Shown: positions 21,506 through 32,302, counted from the first letter of the stretch. The stretch: DNA of 64,000 bases from Olsenella intestinalis (GCF_023276655.1 NZ_JALGRK010000001.1:1361514-1425513), one strand, 5' to 3'. Made by a program: numbers and translations. Notes: a model not told the origin generated them from the letters alone.

Positions 21506-22810
21506 TTAACTTGAGGTGTGGCGAGGGGCTTGGGCCGTGCCAGATGTTGACCCTGTGGAGCTAGTCGAGCCCGAGGTGCCTCCCGTGGTCTGTGAGCTGG
21601 AGGTAGAGCCTGACGACGTGCCCGACGAGCTGGACGAAGACGACTCGCCGGAGGACGTGCCGCTGCCCGTGGACGAGCCCGAGCCGGACGCCGAGCCCGA
21701 CTGCCCGGAGCCGCCGGAGCCCGAGCCGCTCGCGCCTCCCGTGGTTCCCGTGGCGCTGCCGCCCGTGGTGCCCGACGTCGTCTGGCTCGGCGTCTGCGTC
21801 GTGGTCGGCGTGGCGGTAGGCGTGGCCTCGGTGGTGGTCGTCTGCGCGGAGTCGCCCTCGGCCTCGCTGCCGGACTCGGTCTGGGTGCCCCTCACGCGCG
21901 TGCCGTGCGTGGACGTCCCCGTGCTTGCGGCCTCGTCCGCCTCCTCCTGCTGCGTCTGCGTCTCGGTCGTAGTCGGCCCGATGCCGCGGCCGGCCGTCGC
22001 CCAGGTCACGATGCCCGCATAGGCGAGCACCGCGCCGAGCACGATCGCGAACACCGCGATGGCCGCGTTGCGCTTGATGCGCGCGTGCCTGCGCTTGGCC
22101 GCGGCGCGCGTCATGTACTCGGGCGCGATGCGCGTGCCGCCTTCGGCCTGCGCGGCGCCGCCCTCCGCCTGGTCGCCCGCGCCCTGCGCGTCCACGGCCT
22201 GGGGCGCGTCCGGGAACCTCCGGACGAAGGTGTGGTCGGCGTCGACGTCCTGCGCGGAGACGCTTCGTCCGGTGACGGGGTCGACGTAGGACGCCTCGCC
22301 GCGCGCGGTCTCGGCCGGCACGCAGGCGTCGCCGCCGAAGGGGTCCGCCTGCCGGGCACCGTCGCTCGGGCGCGTGGTGGCGGGGGAGAAGAGCTCCTGG
22401 TCAGGAATGGCGCGGATCTTCTCGGCGGAGGCGGCGAGCATGCCCTTGTAGACCTGCGTCGCGATGGCGGTCGCGGCGCCGGCCACGAACACGCCGATGA
22501 TCGAGCCGGCGAGTCCGATCTGGCTCTGCAGGGCGAACGACGTCGCTGCGGCAAGCGCGCTCGCGATGGCGGAGGTGACGGAGACCTCCGAGAAGATCCC
22601 GCGCCTCTCCTGCGGCTCGCCCGTTTCGCCAGGTGTCGTTGTGGCCCGCGGGGCCTGGCCCTGTGCGGCCTGCGGCCGGGCCTGGGTCTGCCGGGTCGGG
22701 GCTTGCGCCGCGGGGTTGGGGTTGGGGTGCTGCGTGCGCATCGTCGTCGCGTCCGCGTGTGCGGCAACGGTCGGCTGCGCGTCGATGACGCTGGTCTGCT
22801 GTTGGGTCAT
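21506..22810 (-). CDS. Hypothetical membrane protein with low-complexity Ser/Gly/Thr-rich C-terminal tail
   Basis: Two hydrophobic segments (SAIASALAAATSFALQSQIGLAGSIIGVFVAGAATAIAT; AAIAVFAIVLGAVLAYAGIVTWA) then ~150 aa S/T/G-rich tail; start uncertain. Confidence 0.65.
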   Translation of the reverse strand: MTQQQTSVIDAQPTVAAHADATTMRTQHPNPNPAAQAPTRQTQARPQAAQGQAPRATTTPGETGEPQERRGIFSEVSVTSAIASALAAATSFALQSQIGLAGSIIGVFVAGAATAIATQVYKGMLAASAEKIRAIPDQELFSPATTRPSDGARQADPFGGDACVPAETARGEASYVDPVTGRSVSAQDVDADHTFVRRFPDAPQAVDAQGAGDQAEGGAAQAEGGTRIAPEYMTRAAAKRRHARIKRNAAIAVFAIVLGAVLAYAGIVTWATAGRGIGPTTTETQTQQEEADEAASTGTSTHGTRVRGTQTESGSEAEGDSAQTTTTEATPTATPTTTQTPSQTTSGTTGGSATGTTGGASGSGSGGSGQSGSASGSGSSTGSGTSSGESSSSSSSGTSSGSTSSSQTTGGTSGSTSSTGSTSGTAQAPRHTSS

Positions 22811-23330
22811 GGGCTCGTCGGTGCTCGGCGCGCCCTGGTTGGGCTGAGGTGACACGAACGAATCTCTCCCTTGGGTCTGCGCATGGCGAGGCCATGCGTG
22901 AGGAGTCCTCCTGCCTATCGGGTACCCCACTATAGGCGCGCCTGTCGCGGCGACGGCAACTCCACGAAGACAAAACAAGCTGAAGGGGAGCGCGGCCCTC
23001 CGGTCGTCGTCCCAATATGCTTATAGAATGGTATCAATTGCGACAAATATCCAATTGTGTCCAATGTCGACCATCCCTGGCGCCATGCGTTTTCTGGAGC
23101 GTGCAATCTAGCTGCGACAACGCTTCCTCCCATGGCCGCATCGCGCGAATAAATATCTAAATATAGACATTGACGTTGTGTTTCGCAACGAAGACTATCT
23201 TGTTACGCCTGGCGACGCGAACCGCACGCTTGCAAGATTCGCAACGCGCTGCCAGATTCCCTCCACTACGATTCCGAACGTTTCTGCTATGCACGGTGGC
23301 GAATACTTTATTCGCCGAAAGGAGATCGGA

Positions 23331-25724
23331 ATGTTGAAGAAGGGAACGGTCGCGCGCGTCGTCACCTCGACGGCTCTCGCGGCGGTCATGGCGGGCCTGC
23401 CCGCCGTCCAGGCGCTCGCCTGCACGCAGGTCACCATCGGCTCTGAGCTCACCTCCACGGGCGACACCTACTTCGGTCGCTCGGAGGACTACGCCAACCG
23501 CTACGGCAAGTGCTTTGGCATCGAGCCCGCCACGACCAGCGGCAAGGTCATCCAGAGCTACGAGAACGGCGAGGACCCCACGGCGTCGTTCAGCTACACG
23601 ATCGAGGGTCCCACGTTCCGTTACACCTACGTCCGCGACACGCCTGACAACTGGACGCACGACTACGACCCCGCCGCCAAGGCCTACTCCGAGGCGGGCA
23701 CCAACGAGAAGGGCGTGAGCGTCTCGTCCACCCTCACCACCGACATGAACGGGAAGATCAGGACCGTTGACGACACCGTCGCCACGGGCATCGGCGAGTA
23801 CTCGATCGCTGACTTCGTCCTCTCGCAGGCCTCCACCGCCCGCGAGGGCGTCCGGCTCCTGGGTGCCGTCATCGACGAGAAGGGCTCGCAGGACTGCAAC
23901 CAGATCCTCATCGGCGACGCCACCGAGACCTGGGTCTTCATGCAGCTCTCCGGCCACCAGTGGTGCGCCGTCAAGGCGCCGGCTGACATGGTCTCCGTCA
24001 ACCCCAACATGGACAACCTCCAGTTCGACGTCGACATCAACGATCCCGATAGCTGCATCCACTCCGAGGGCCTCGTGAGCAAGGCCGAGGAGGCCGGATC
24101 TGACGTCGTGACCGAAGGGCGCTTCAACGTCGCCGCGTCCTATGGTGGCACGTCCGAGGCGCAGGGCGGTAGCTGCAACATCCGCTACGTCCAGGGCCAC
24201 AAGTACTTCGGCGACGAGGCACTGGGCAGCTACGTCGTCGACGAGGCGAGGGGCGTGACGTCCATCGAGAACAACCGCCTGTTCTTCTCGCCGACCAACA
24301 CCCAGATCGACACGTTCACGGCCCTGCGCGCCCTTGCTGCCCGCGGCGAGGGAACCGACGTCGACGCGAACGTCAACCCCTTCTTCTACGCCATCGGCAC
24401 CAACCGCAACACCGAGAGCCACATGTTCCAGGTGCGTGACGAGTACGCTGCGGATGACCCCGAGATCGCGACCCTCCAGTGGGAGGGGCTGTCCCGCAGC
24501 GAGTTCAGCGTCTTCGTACCGTCCTATTCCAACCTGCTGACCGAGGTCGACCAGGACATCTACCCGCTCGAGCACGAGTTCGACATCACGCACGTGGGCA
24601 TCCAGAGCGAGCGCAACGACCCCGAGAAGATCGCCAACAACGAGAAGGTCGCCATGGCCGACGGCGAGGAGGTCACGCTCGACAGCACGCTGATGGATCT
24701 CAACACCCTCTGCTACAACCACCGCGACACCGTGGCCACGGGCGCCCGTGCCTACCTCGACGTGGTGCAGAAGGACCTCATCTCCGAGCAGGCCGCCATC
24801 GACGAGGTCATGGCCGCCACGCCCGACACGGCGACGCGCACCAAGCTCGCCAACAGGGCGCATGCCGTCGCGTCGAGGGCCACGTTCGAGAAGTGCCACG
24901 CGCTGCTCGAGGAGGTCCGCGCCTACCTGCGCGCCGGTGACTTCTCGACGCCGTTCGCCGCGTCCGACCTCTCCGAGGAGGGCACGCTCGTCGAGCCGCT
25001 GGGCTACGACCACGCCTTCGAGCCCGCGATCGACCGCCAGCCGGCCTCGACCACGGCCTTCGCCGGCGAGCCCACCGCGGCGCTCTCCGTCTCCGTCAAG
25101 GGCGCGACCGACGGCGCGACCTACGTCTGGCAGATGTCAACCGACGGCGAGAAGTGGGTCGACTGCGGCACCAACAACACCTACGTCCCGCAGACGAGCG
25201 AGGTCGGCGCCACGAGCTACCGCGTCGTGGTGACCAACGAGCTTGGCTACTCCGTCACCTCCGACGCGGCGGTCGTCACCGTGTCGGAGAAGCCCGAGCC
25301 GCTGGAGACGGGCACGATGTACCGCCTGTACAACCCCTACACCGGCGAGCACTTCTACACGGCCAGCTTCGACGAGATGATGGCCAACGTGCAGCTCGGC
25401 TGGCTCTACGAGGGCAGCGGCTGGACGGCTCCCAGCTTCTCCAACACGCCCGTCTACCGCGTGTACAACCCCTATGCCGGTGACCATCACTACACGACGA
25501 GCGAGGTTGAGCGCGACCACCTCGTCTCGCTCGGCTGGTCCGACGAGGGCATCGGCTGGTACTCCGATGACGCCGAGGGCGTGCCGCTGTACCGCCAGTA
25601 CAACCCGAACGCCCAGGCCGGCGCCCACAACTACACGACCAGCGGGTTCGAGAGGGACACGCTCGTGAGCCTCGGCTGGTCCGACGAGGGCATCGCCTGG
25701 TACGGGGTCGCCACCAAGGCCTAG
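23331..25724 (+). CDS. Secreted C69-family (PepD-like) dipeptidase with Ig-like domain and C-terminal DUF5648-type repeats
   Basis: Signal peptide then ALACTQVTIGSELTSTGDTYFGRSEDY (N-terminal nucleophile Cys); three RLYNPYTGEHFYT-type repeats at C-terminus. Confidence 0.88.
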   Translation: MLKKGTVARVVTSTALAAVMAGLPAVQALACTQVTIGSELTSTGDTYFGRSEDYANRYGKCFGIEPATTSGKVIQSYENGEDPTASFSYTIEGPTFRYTYVRDTPDNWTHDYDPAAKAYSEAGTNEKGVSVSSTLTTDMNGKIRTVDDTVATGIGEYSIADFVLSQASTAREGVRLLGAVIDEKGSQDCNQILIGDATETWVFMQLSGHQWCAVKAPADMVSVNPNMDNLQFDVDINDPDSCIHSEGLVSKAEEAGSDVVTEGRFNVAASYGGTSEAQGGSCNIRYVQGHKYFGDEALGSYVVDEARGVTSIENNRLFFSPTNTQIDTFTALRALAARGEGTDVDANVNPFFYAIGTNRNTESHMFQVRDEYAADDPEIATLQWEGLSRSEFSVFVPSYSNLLTEVDQDIYPLEHEFDITHVGIQSERNDPEKIANNEKVAMADGEEVTLDSTLMDLNTLCYNHRDTVATGARAYLDVVQKDLISEQAAIDEVMAATPDTATRTKLANRAHAVASRATFEKCHALLEEVRAYLRAGDFSTPFAASDLSEEGTLVEPLGYDHAFEPAIDRQPASTTAFAGEPTAALSVSVKGATDGATYVWQMSTDGEKWVDCGTNNTYVPQTSEVGATSYRVVVTNELGYSVTSDAAVVTVSEKPEPLETGTMYRLYNPYTGEHFYTASFDEMMANVQLGWLYEGSGWTAPSFSNTPVYRVYNPYAGDHHYTTSEVERDHLVSLGWSDEGIGWYSDDAEGVPLYRQYNPNAQAGAHNYTTSGFERDTLVSLGWSDEGIAWYGVATKA

Positions 25725-25980
25725 GCCTGACGTGCGCGCCCGATCGCGCGGGTGCAGGCACGAGAGATCAGAGGCGAGGGGAGGGGCGCAAGCCGAGAGG
25801 CACGCTCTTCTCCTCGCCTTCGCTGTGCGTGCCATCGATGGGGCGGTCGACGGGCGGGAGCGCCTCTCAACTATGTGTGTAAACCACAATCTCCATACAT
25901 CTCGGCGTATTCCGAACAAAGTGTAAACAGTCGCGTTAGAATTGCTTGTTGAGGCTAATCTCAACCATATGGAGGTCTTC

Positions 25981-26853
25981 ATGCTAGTCAACGCAACCGC
26001 TATGCTCCAGTCCGCTGCCAAGGGTCACTACGGCATTGGTGCCTTCAACACCAACAACCTGGAGTGGGCACACTCCATCCTCGATGCCGCCGAGGAGGTT
26101 CAGTCGCCGCTGATCATCCAGTGCACCGCCGGCGCCGCAAAGTGGCAGGGCGGCTTCAAGGTCTGCGCTGACATCGTCCGCAACCTCCTCGAGGTCAAGG
26201 ACATCACCGTGCCCGTGGCCCTTCACCTCGACCACGGCACCTACGAGGACTGCTTCGCGGCCATGGAGGCTGGCTTCACCTCCATCATGTACGACGGCTC
26301 CCACGAGGAGACCTTCCAGATCAACCTCGACCGCACGGCTGAGCTCGTGAAGATCGCCCACAATCGCGGCATCTCCATCGAGGCCGAGGTCGGCGGCATC
26401 GGCGGCGTCGAGGACGGCGTTGCCTCCAACGGCGAGCTCGCCGATCCCCAGGAGTGCAAGGCCATCGCCGACCTGGGCGTCGACTTCCTCGCGTGCGGCA
26501 TCGGCAACATCCACGGCCTCTACCCCGACAACTGGGCTGGCCTCTCCTTCGATCGTCTCCAGGAGATCAAGGACCTCACCGGCGACCTGCCCCTCGTCCT
26601 CCACGGCGGCACCGGCATTCCTCTGGAGCAGGTCCAGAAGGCCATCTCCCTGGGCATCTCCAAGATCAACGTCAACACCGACCTTCAGGTCGCCTTCGCC
26701 AAGGCCACCCGCGCCTACATCGAGTCCGGCGCCGACGAGCAGGGCAAGGGCTACGACCCGCGCAAGCTCCTCAAGCCTGGTCGCGAGGCCATCGTCGAGC
26801 GCACCAAGGAGCTCATGGCTGACTTCGGCTCCACCGGCAAGGGCTGGGAGTAA
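25981..26853 (+). CDS. fba: Class II fructose-bisphosphate aldolase
   Basis: IGAFNTNNLEWA, ALHLDHGTYEDC, IMYDGSHEETFQIN, VLHGGTGIPLEQVQKAISLGISKINVNTDLQ. Confidence 0.95.
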   Translation: MLVNATAMLQSAAKGHYGIGAFNTNNLEWAHSILDAAEEVQSPLIIQCTAGAAKWQGGFKVCADIVRNLLEVKDITVPVALHLDHGTYEDCFAAMEAGFTSIMYDGSHEETFQINLDRTAELVKIAHNRGISIEAEVGGIGGVEDGVASNGELADPQECKAIADLGVDFLACGIGNIHGLYPDNWAGLSFDRLQEIKDLTGDLPLVLHGGTGIPLEQVQKAISLGISKINVNTDLQVAFAKATRAYIESGADEQGKGYDPRKLLKPGREAIVERTKELMADFGSTGKGWE

Positions 26854-26887
26854 GCCGAGCGTCGTCGCTCACACAGACCGACCTCTT

Positions 26888-26918
26888 GGGGCTGGCCTTC
26901 GGGCCGGCCCCTTTTTTG
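26888..26918 (+). terminator. Intrinsic terminator after fba
   Basis: ggggctggcc-ttcg-ggccggcccc followed by tttttt. Confidence 0.93.
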
Positions 26919-27102
26919 CGTTGAGGCGCATCTGCGGGGCCTTCGGGTCGCGCCCACAGCGTCATAGCGCCCGTACGGCCCATTTGTCTCGCGATGTGGC
27001 ATGCGTCCGGTGGCGTTTAGTGGAACAATGCACGAACGTGCGAGTTCGCAGCACGCTCTGACACGGACCCGACGAGGTGTCGGTATAACTTACGGAGTGA
27101 TA

Positions 27103-28272
27103 ATGATGCAGAACCTCGACTCACGCATGAATGAGGCGGCGGAGAAGAGCCGGCCCCTTTCCCGCGGCCGTCGCGCCGCTGCGGTAGTGTCCGCCGGCCT
27201 CGCCTTTGCGCTGGCGCTCTCCGGCGCGCTGCCCGCCACGAGCGCCCTGGCCCTGGAAGACGAGGAGGACGAGGGCTACTACCTGGAGGAGCAGTCGTAC
27301 TTCTCGTCGCGCACGACGGCGCCGAGCGCCTCGAACCCCTGGTTCTACTCGGGTGCGAACCCGTATTTCAACTACCCCTCGCTGGCGCCCACGGGCACCC
27401 CGCTCGAGGACGGCAAGTACGTGATCGGCAACTGCACCTGGTACGCCTGGGGCCGTGCTGCCGAGCTCCTGGGGCATGCGCCCGCCATCGGCTCGGGTGG
27501 GCCCGACGACATGGTCGCGGTCGCCCAGGCCAACGGGATCCCCACGGGTCCCGTGCCCGCCGTGGGCGCGCTGGCGGTCGGGACGAGCTGGACGGGCTCC
27601 CGGCACGTGGCTGTCGTCGAGGACACGAGCGGTTCCGTCCCGTACGTCTCGCAGTCGGGCTACACGATCGCCGACGAGTGGCCGGGCGCCGAGGGCGTCG
27701 TCTTCAACTACATCCCGCTGAGCTACGCCTTCGAGGGCGAGGTCACCTACATCTATCTGTCGGGCGGCGGCATGACCTACGAGGAGGTCGCCGCTGCCGA
27801 GGCGGCGCAGGCCCGCGCCGAGCGCGAGGCGTATGCCGACGAGCTTGCTGAGGAGCTTGCCGAGGACGGCTCGATGTATCGCCTGTACAACCCCTACTCG
27901 GGCGAGCACTTCTACACGGGTCACGTCGCCGAGGTCTGCATGCTCGTCGTTGAGGGATGGGAGTACGAGGGGCTCGGCTGGGTCGCCCCGATGGTCTCGC
28001 TGACCCCGGTCTATCGCCTGTACAACCCCTATGCCGGCGACCACCACTACACGACGAGCCCCCTCGAGCGCGACCACCTGATCGAGGTCGGCTGGAATGA
28101 CGAGGGGATTGGGTGGTACTCCGACGACACCCACTCGGTGCCGGTGTATCGCCAGTACAACCCCTATGCCGATGTCGGAACCCACAACTACACCACCTCG
28201 GCCTACGAGCGCGACAGCCTCGTGGACATCGGCTGGAGGGACGAGGGCGTCGGCTGGTACGCCATCGGCTAG
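27103..28272 (+). CDS. Secreted CHAP-domain amidase with C-terminal DUF5648-type repeats
   Basis: CHAP motif GNCTWYAWGRAAELLG; three MYRLYNPYSGEHFYT/YRLYNPYAGDHHYTTS repeats at C-terminus. Confidence 0.9.
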   Translation: MMQNLDSRMNEAAEKSRPLSRGRRAAAVVSAGLAFALALSGALPATSALALEDEEDEGYYLEEQSYFSSRTTAPSASNPWFYSGANPYFNYPSLAPTGTPLEDGKYVIGNCTWYAWGRAAELLGHAPAIGSGGPDDMVAVAQANGIPTGPVPAVGALAVGTSWTGSRHVAVVEDTSGSVPYVSQSGYTIADEWPGAEGVVFNYIPLSYAFEGEVTYIYLSGGGMTYEEVAAAEAAQARAEREAYADELAEELAEDGSMYRLYNPYSGEHFYTGHVAEVCMLVVEGWEYEGLGWVAPMVSLTPVYRLYNPYAGDHHYTTSPLERDHLIEVGWNDEGIGWYSDDTHSVPVYRQYNPYADVGTHNYTTSAYERDSLVDIGWRDEGVGWYAIG

Positions 28273-28459
28273 GTCGCCCGAGGCCCCCTGGTGCTGCTGG
28301 TTAGCGCTCCCGACGGCGTTCGCGCTCGCGGCCACGCGGTCGTGAGTTTCTGCGAATTGGACCGCGCCTCTGATACGGCAGGGGAGTATGGCCTATGCTC
28401 TTCTCCGCGGCGGCTCGCTGAGCTAGTCGCCGCTTGAGGAAGCAGAGGTCGGAGGCCAC

Positions 28460-29305
28460 ATGATCAAGCTTGTCCTATGCGACATGGACGGTACGCTCGT
28501 GCCGTTCGGTGCCGAGCGCGTCTCCGACCGCACACTTGCGGCGATTCGCTCGCTCGTGCATGCGGGCGTACGCTTCGGGCCGGCCTCGGGTCGCGAGCCC
28601 ATCGACCTCAAGACCTTCTTCTCCGGCGACGAGTCGCTCTATGAGACCGGCATCATGGCCAACGGGAAGATCGTCGACGTCGACGGCCGGCGCGTGAAGA
28701 CCGTCGCGCTCGACGTGGACGCGCTGAGGCGCGTCGAGGCGTTCGCGGCCGAGGACGCCGACTGCGCCCTCATCACCTACGTGCGCGAGGGAGCGACGAC
28801 GCGCGTTCTCGTCTCGGGCGTCGACGAGGCGAAGGCCGAGCGGCTCATGAGGCTCTCCCGGGGAATGCTTCCGCCCATGGAGCGTGGGTGCGTTCCCGAT
28901 GCGCAGATCATCACGGCGGGGTTCGCCTGCATCGACGCGACTCGAATCGCCCAGGTGCGTGCCGCCCTCGAGCGCATCTGTCCCGACCTGGACTTCGCGC
29001 AGCCCGCGCCGAGCTTCCTCGACATCCTGCCGAGCGGCTGGACCAAGGCGAGTGCGCTGCCGATCGTCGAGCGCGAGCTTGGGATCGACCGTAGCGAGAT
29101 CGCCTATTTTGGCGACTCCGAGAATGACCTCGCCATGCTCGAGGCGATTCCCTGCTCGTTTGCCGTCTCGAGCGGAAGCGAGGCGGCACGCCGCGCGGCT
29201 CGCTACGTCATCGGCAGCGCCGAGGACGACGCCCCGGCCCGCGTGATGGAGGCGCTTGCGGCCGCGTCGGGCGACCTCGCCGCGCTGGACGGCCTGCTGG
29301 CCTAG
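28460..29305 (+). CDS. HAD superfamily Cof-type phosphatase
   Basis: LVLCDMDGTLVPFG, YFGDSENDLAMLEAIPCSFAVSSG. Confidence 0.93.
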   Translation: MIKLVLCDMDGTLVPFGAERVSDRTLAAIRSLVHAGVRFGPASGREPIDLKTFFSGDESLYETGIMANGKIVDVDGRRVKTVALDVDALRRVEAFAAEDADCALITYVREGATTRVLVSGVDEAKAERLMRLSRGMLPPMERGCVPDAQIITAGFACIDATRIAQVRAALERICPDLDFAQPAPSFLDILPSGWTKASALPIVERELGIDRSEIAYFGDSENDLAMLEAIPCSFAVSSGSEAARRAARYVIGSAEDDAPARVMEALAAASGDLAALDGLLA

Positions 29306-30558
29306 CGCGCCGCGCCCTCCTTCGGCACCTTGAGCATCACTGCGAAGCCGAGCGCGAAGAGGATTACGAGCGACAGGACGCCGAGCGAGCCCGATCCCGT
29401 GAGCGCCGTGGTGGTGCCCACGAGGAAGGTGCCGATGATCGCGGCGTACTTGCCGAAGATGCTGAAGAACCCGAAGTACTCGTTGGCGTGGTCCTTGGGG
29501 CAGAGCTTGCCGAACTGCGAGCGCGAGAGCGCCTGGATGCCGCCCTGGAAGAGGCCGACCATGATCGCCAGGAACCAGAACTCCGTGGCGCTCTTGAGGA
29601 AGAACGCCGCGAAGAACGTGATGAACGTGTAGGCCGCGATGCCCACCAGCAGCATCGGCCTCGTGCCGAACCTGCGGCCGAGCTTGCCGTAGGCGATGGC
29701 GGCGGGGAAGGCCACGAACTGCGTGACGAGAAGAGCGAGCACGAGCTGGGTGCCCTCGATCCCCAGGTCCGCGCCATAGCTCGTAGAGAGCTTGATGACG
29801 GAGTGGACGCCGTCGATGTAGAAGAAGTATGCGATGAGGAAGTAGCGCAGCGTCTTGTCTGCCCAGATGGCCTTGACCGTGGAGCCGATGCCGCGGATGG
29901 CCTTCGAGACCGCGTGGCGCTCGAGCGGCTTGTAGTGGGTCTGCTGGACGTTCTTCATCAGGGGGATCGTGAACAGGGCCCACCAGGCCGCGGTGATCAC
30001 GAAGGCGATCTGCATGGCGGTCTGCATCGTGATGCCGAAGGGCCTGACGAGCACCACGGCGAGGCATGCGATGAAGGGCACACAGCTGCCGATGTAGCCC
30101 CAGGCAAATCCCGCGCTCGAGACCTCGTCCATGCGCTCGTCGGTGGTCGCGTCCACGAGCAGCGCGTCGTAGAAGACCATCGACGCGTCGAGCGCGATCT
30201 CGGAGATGACGTAGATCACGAGGAAGGCCATTGCGCTCGTGGGGAATCCCATCGCGACCGTGGCCACGACGCCGGTGCACACGGTGCCGAGCACGAACTT
30301 CTTCTTCATGCCCTGCATGTCGGCGATGCTGCCGAGGATGGGCATGAGCAGCGCGATCACGAGGGACGCGATGGTCTCGGCGAAGCTCCACGCCGTGAGC
30401 GCCGACCCGCTGGCGAGCGAGTTGAAGTAGATGGGGATCACGCTGGTGGCAAGCAGCACCAAAGCCGAGTTGCCCACGTCATAGGCAATCCAGCTCTTCT
30501 CGGCCTTGGTCATCTTCGTGCGCGTCGCCTTCTTCTGCGCCGCCTGCTCGTCTGCCAT
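29302..30558 (-). CDS. MFS transporter (UMF1 type)
   Basis: SWIAYDVGNSALVLLATSVIPIYFNSLA; 12-TM-like pattern; QFGKLCPKDHANEYFGFFSIFGKYAAIIG. Confidence 0.88.
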   Translation of the reverse strand: MADEQAAQKKATRTKMTKAEKSWIAYDVGNSALVLLATSVIPIYFNSLASGSALTAWSFAETIASLVIALLMPILGSIADMQGMKKKFVLGTVCTGVVATVAMGFPTSAMAFLVIYVISEIALDASMVFYDALLVDATTDERMDEVSSAGFAWGYIGSCVPFIACLAVVLVRPFGITMQTAMQIAFVITAAWWALFTIPLMKNVQQTHYKPLERHAVSKAIRGIGSTVKAIWADKTLRYFLIAYFFYIDGVHSVIKLSTSYGADLGIEGTQLVLALLVTQFVAFPAAIAYGKLGRRFGTRPMLLVGIAAYTFITFFAAFFLKSATEFWFLAIMVGLFQGGIQALSRSQFGKLCPKDHANEYFGFFSIFGKYAAIIGTFLVGTTTALTGSGSLGVLSLVILFALGFAVMLKVPKEGAAR

Positions 30559-30707
30559 GCGTCCTCCCTTGTTCGACCCTTCGATTGTACGCACGGCGGC
30601 CGCCTCGCGCGCGTTCGTTGCACGGCTGAAACCACGGGCGCGCCAATGCGAGCCCGCGCTGGCAATTTCTGCCATACTCTGAGCCACGCTCACCCAAAGG
30701 AGAGACC

Positions 30708-31712
30708 ATGCCCGCAATTCTGACCCACGACTTCTTCGGCCGCGACGCCTACCCCGAGGTGGCGTCGGCCTTCGGCTTCACCACCCTCGATGACCTCGAT
30801 GCCTTCCTTCTCGGCAACCAGGGTCCCGACCCGCTGTTCTACCTCATCGCAGACCCGCTCGCGCCCGCCCGCGACCGCGTCGGCGAGCTCATGCACGACG
30901 CGCGCCCGGCCCGCCTGCTCCATGCGCTGCACGACGCGCTCGACATGCTCTCGCCGCGCGAGCGCCGCCTGGGCGAGGCCTACGCCGCGGGCTTCGTCTG
31001 CCACTACCTGCTCGACCGCGCCGTCCACCCGCTCGTGTACGCGAACGAGTACGCGCTCTGCTCCGCCGGCGTCGAGGGGCTCGACATGTCCGTCGGCTCC
31101 GAGGTCCACGCCGAGATCGAGCGCGACCTCGACGAGATGGTCCTCTTCACCAAGACCGGCAAGACCGTCGAGCGCTACCGACCCTACCGCGAGGTCCTTG
31201 GCGCCACGCCCCAGACCCTCGCCGTCGTCGACAAGCTCTTCTTCTACATGGCGCTGCGCGCCTACGGCCGCACGATCGACGTCGACGTCGCCACCCGTGC
31301 CGTCCGCTCCTTCCGCCGCGTCCAGTGGCTCTTCTACAGCCCGCGCCTCGTCAAGGCCCGCGTCCTCGGCACCGTCGAGCGCACCGTCGGCCACCGACGC
31401 TTCTCGCTGCTTCTCGCCATGACCCACCGCGTTCGTGCCGAGAAGAGCTCGCCCTTCGCCAACCACGACCACCGTGAATGGACGAACCCCTTCACCGACG
31501 AGCCCTCGACCGAGTCCTTCTGGGACCTCTACGAGGACGCGCTCGGCAACGCCTCCGACTACGTCCGCGCCGTGCTCGCCGACGACTTCGACGAGGCCGC
31601 GGCCGAGGCGCTCACCGCCAACCTCAACTTCAGCGGCCGCACGGTCAACCCCGAGGCCATGCCCGAGGAGGCCGCGCCCGGCGCCACGCCTGACGCGGGG
31701 GAGCAGGCCTAG
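30708..31712 (+). CDS. Zinc-dependent phospholipase C-family protein
   Basis: MPAILTHDFFGRDAY, LGNQGPDPLFYL, VCHYLLDRAVHPLVY. Confidence 0.85.
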   Translation: MPAILTHDFFGRDAYPEVASAFGFTTLDDLDAFLLGNQGPDPLFYLIADPLAPARDRVGELMHDARPARLLHALHDALDMLSPRERRLGEAYAAGFVCHYLLDRAVHPLVYANEYALCSAGVEGLDMSVGSEVHAEIERDLDEMVLFTKTGKTVERYRPYREVLGATPQTLAVVDKLFFYMALRAYGRTIDVDVATRAVRSFRRVQWLFYSPRLVKARVLGTVERTVGHRRFSLLLAMTHRVRAEKSSPFANHDHREWTNPFTDEPSTESFWDLYEDALGNASDYVRAVLADDFDEAAAEALTANLNFSGRTVNPEAMPEEAAPGATPDAGEQA

Positions 31713-32245
31713 TGGCCGCACCCGAGGCGCCTGCGGTCAGCGTGGCGACCCGCCACGTCATGCAGGCCAACAAGAGCAAGAACACCAAGCCCGAGCTGCG
31801 CGTCCGTGCCGCCCTGCGCGACGCGGGCCTCGTCGGCTACCGCCTGCACTGGAAGAAGGCGCCCGGCAAGCCCGACATCTGCTACCCGGGCCGCCGCGTC
31901 GCGATCTTCGTCAACGGCTGCTTCTGGCACCGCTGTCCCCACTGCGCGCTGCCGCTGCCCAAGTCCAACGTCGACTTCTGGCAGGCGAAGTTCGCCCGCA
32001 ACCGCGCCCGGGACGAGCGCGATCAGCGCCTGCTCGCCACCGACGGCTGGACCGTGCTCGTCGTGTGGGAGTGCGCGCTCGCCCGCGACTCCTTCGACGC
32101 CACGATGGCCTCCCTCGTCCGCGAGATCCGCCGCGCCGAGGCGCTCGGCGGGTCCCTTGGCGGCCGCGTCGTCGAGGTCGGCTCGGCCGCCCCCTGGAAG
32201 CTCCGTGTGTCGAGAACTCGCGCACGCGCCCGCGCCCGACGCTAG
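31712..32245 (+). CDS. vsr: Very short patch repair endonuclease
   Basis: MQANKSKNTKPELRVRAALRDAGLVGYRLHWKKAPGKPDICYPGRRVAIFVNGCFWHRC. Confidence 0.95.
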   Translation: MAAPEAPAVSVATRHVMQANKSKNTKPELRVRAALRDAGLVGYRLHWKKAPGKPDICYPGRRVAIFVNGCFWHRCPHCALPLPKSNVDFWQAKFARNRARDERDQRLLATDGWTVLVVWECALARDSFDATMASLVREIRRAEALGGSLGGRVVEVGSAAPWKLRVSRTRARARARR

Positions 32246-32302
32246 ACTAGGTTCATACGCGCCCCGCGCCCGTCGCGCCGCGCCCCGTCGTTGGAGGACT
32301 GC

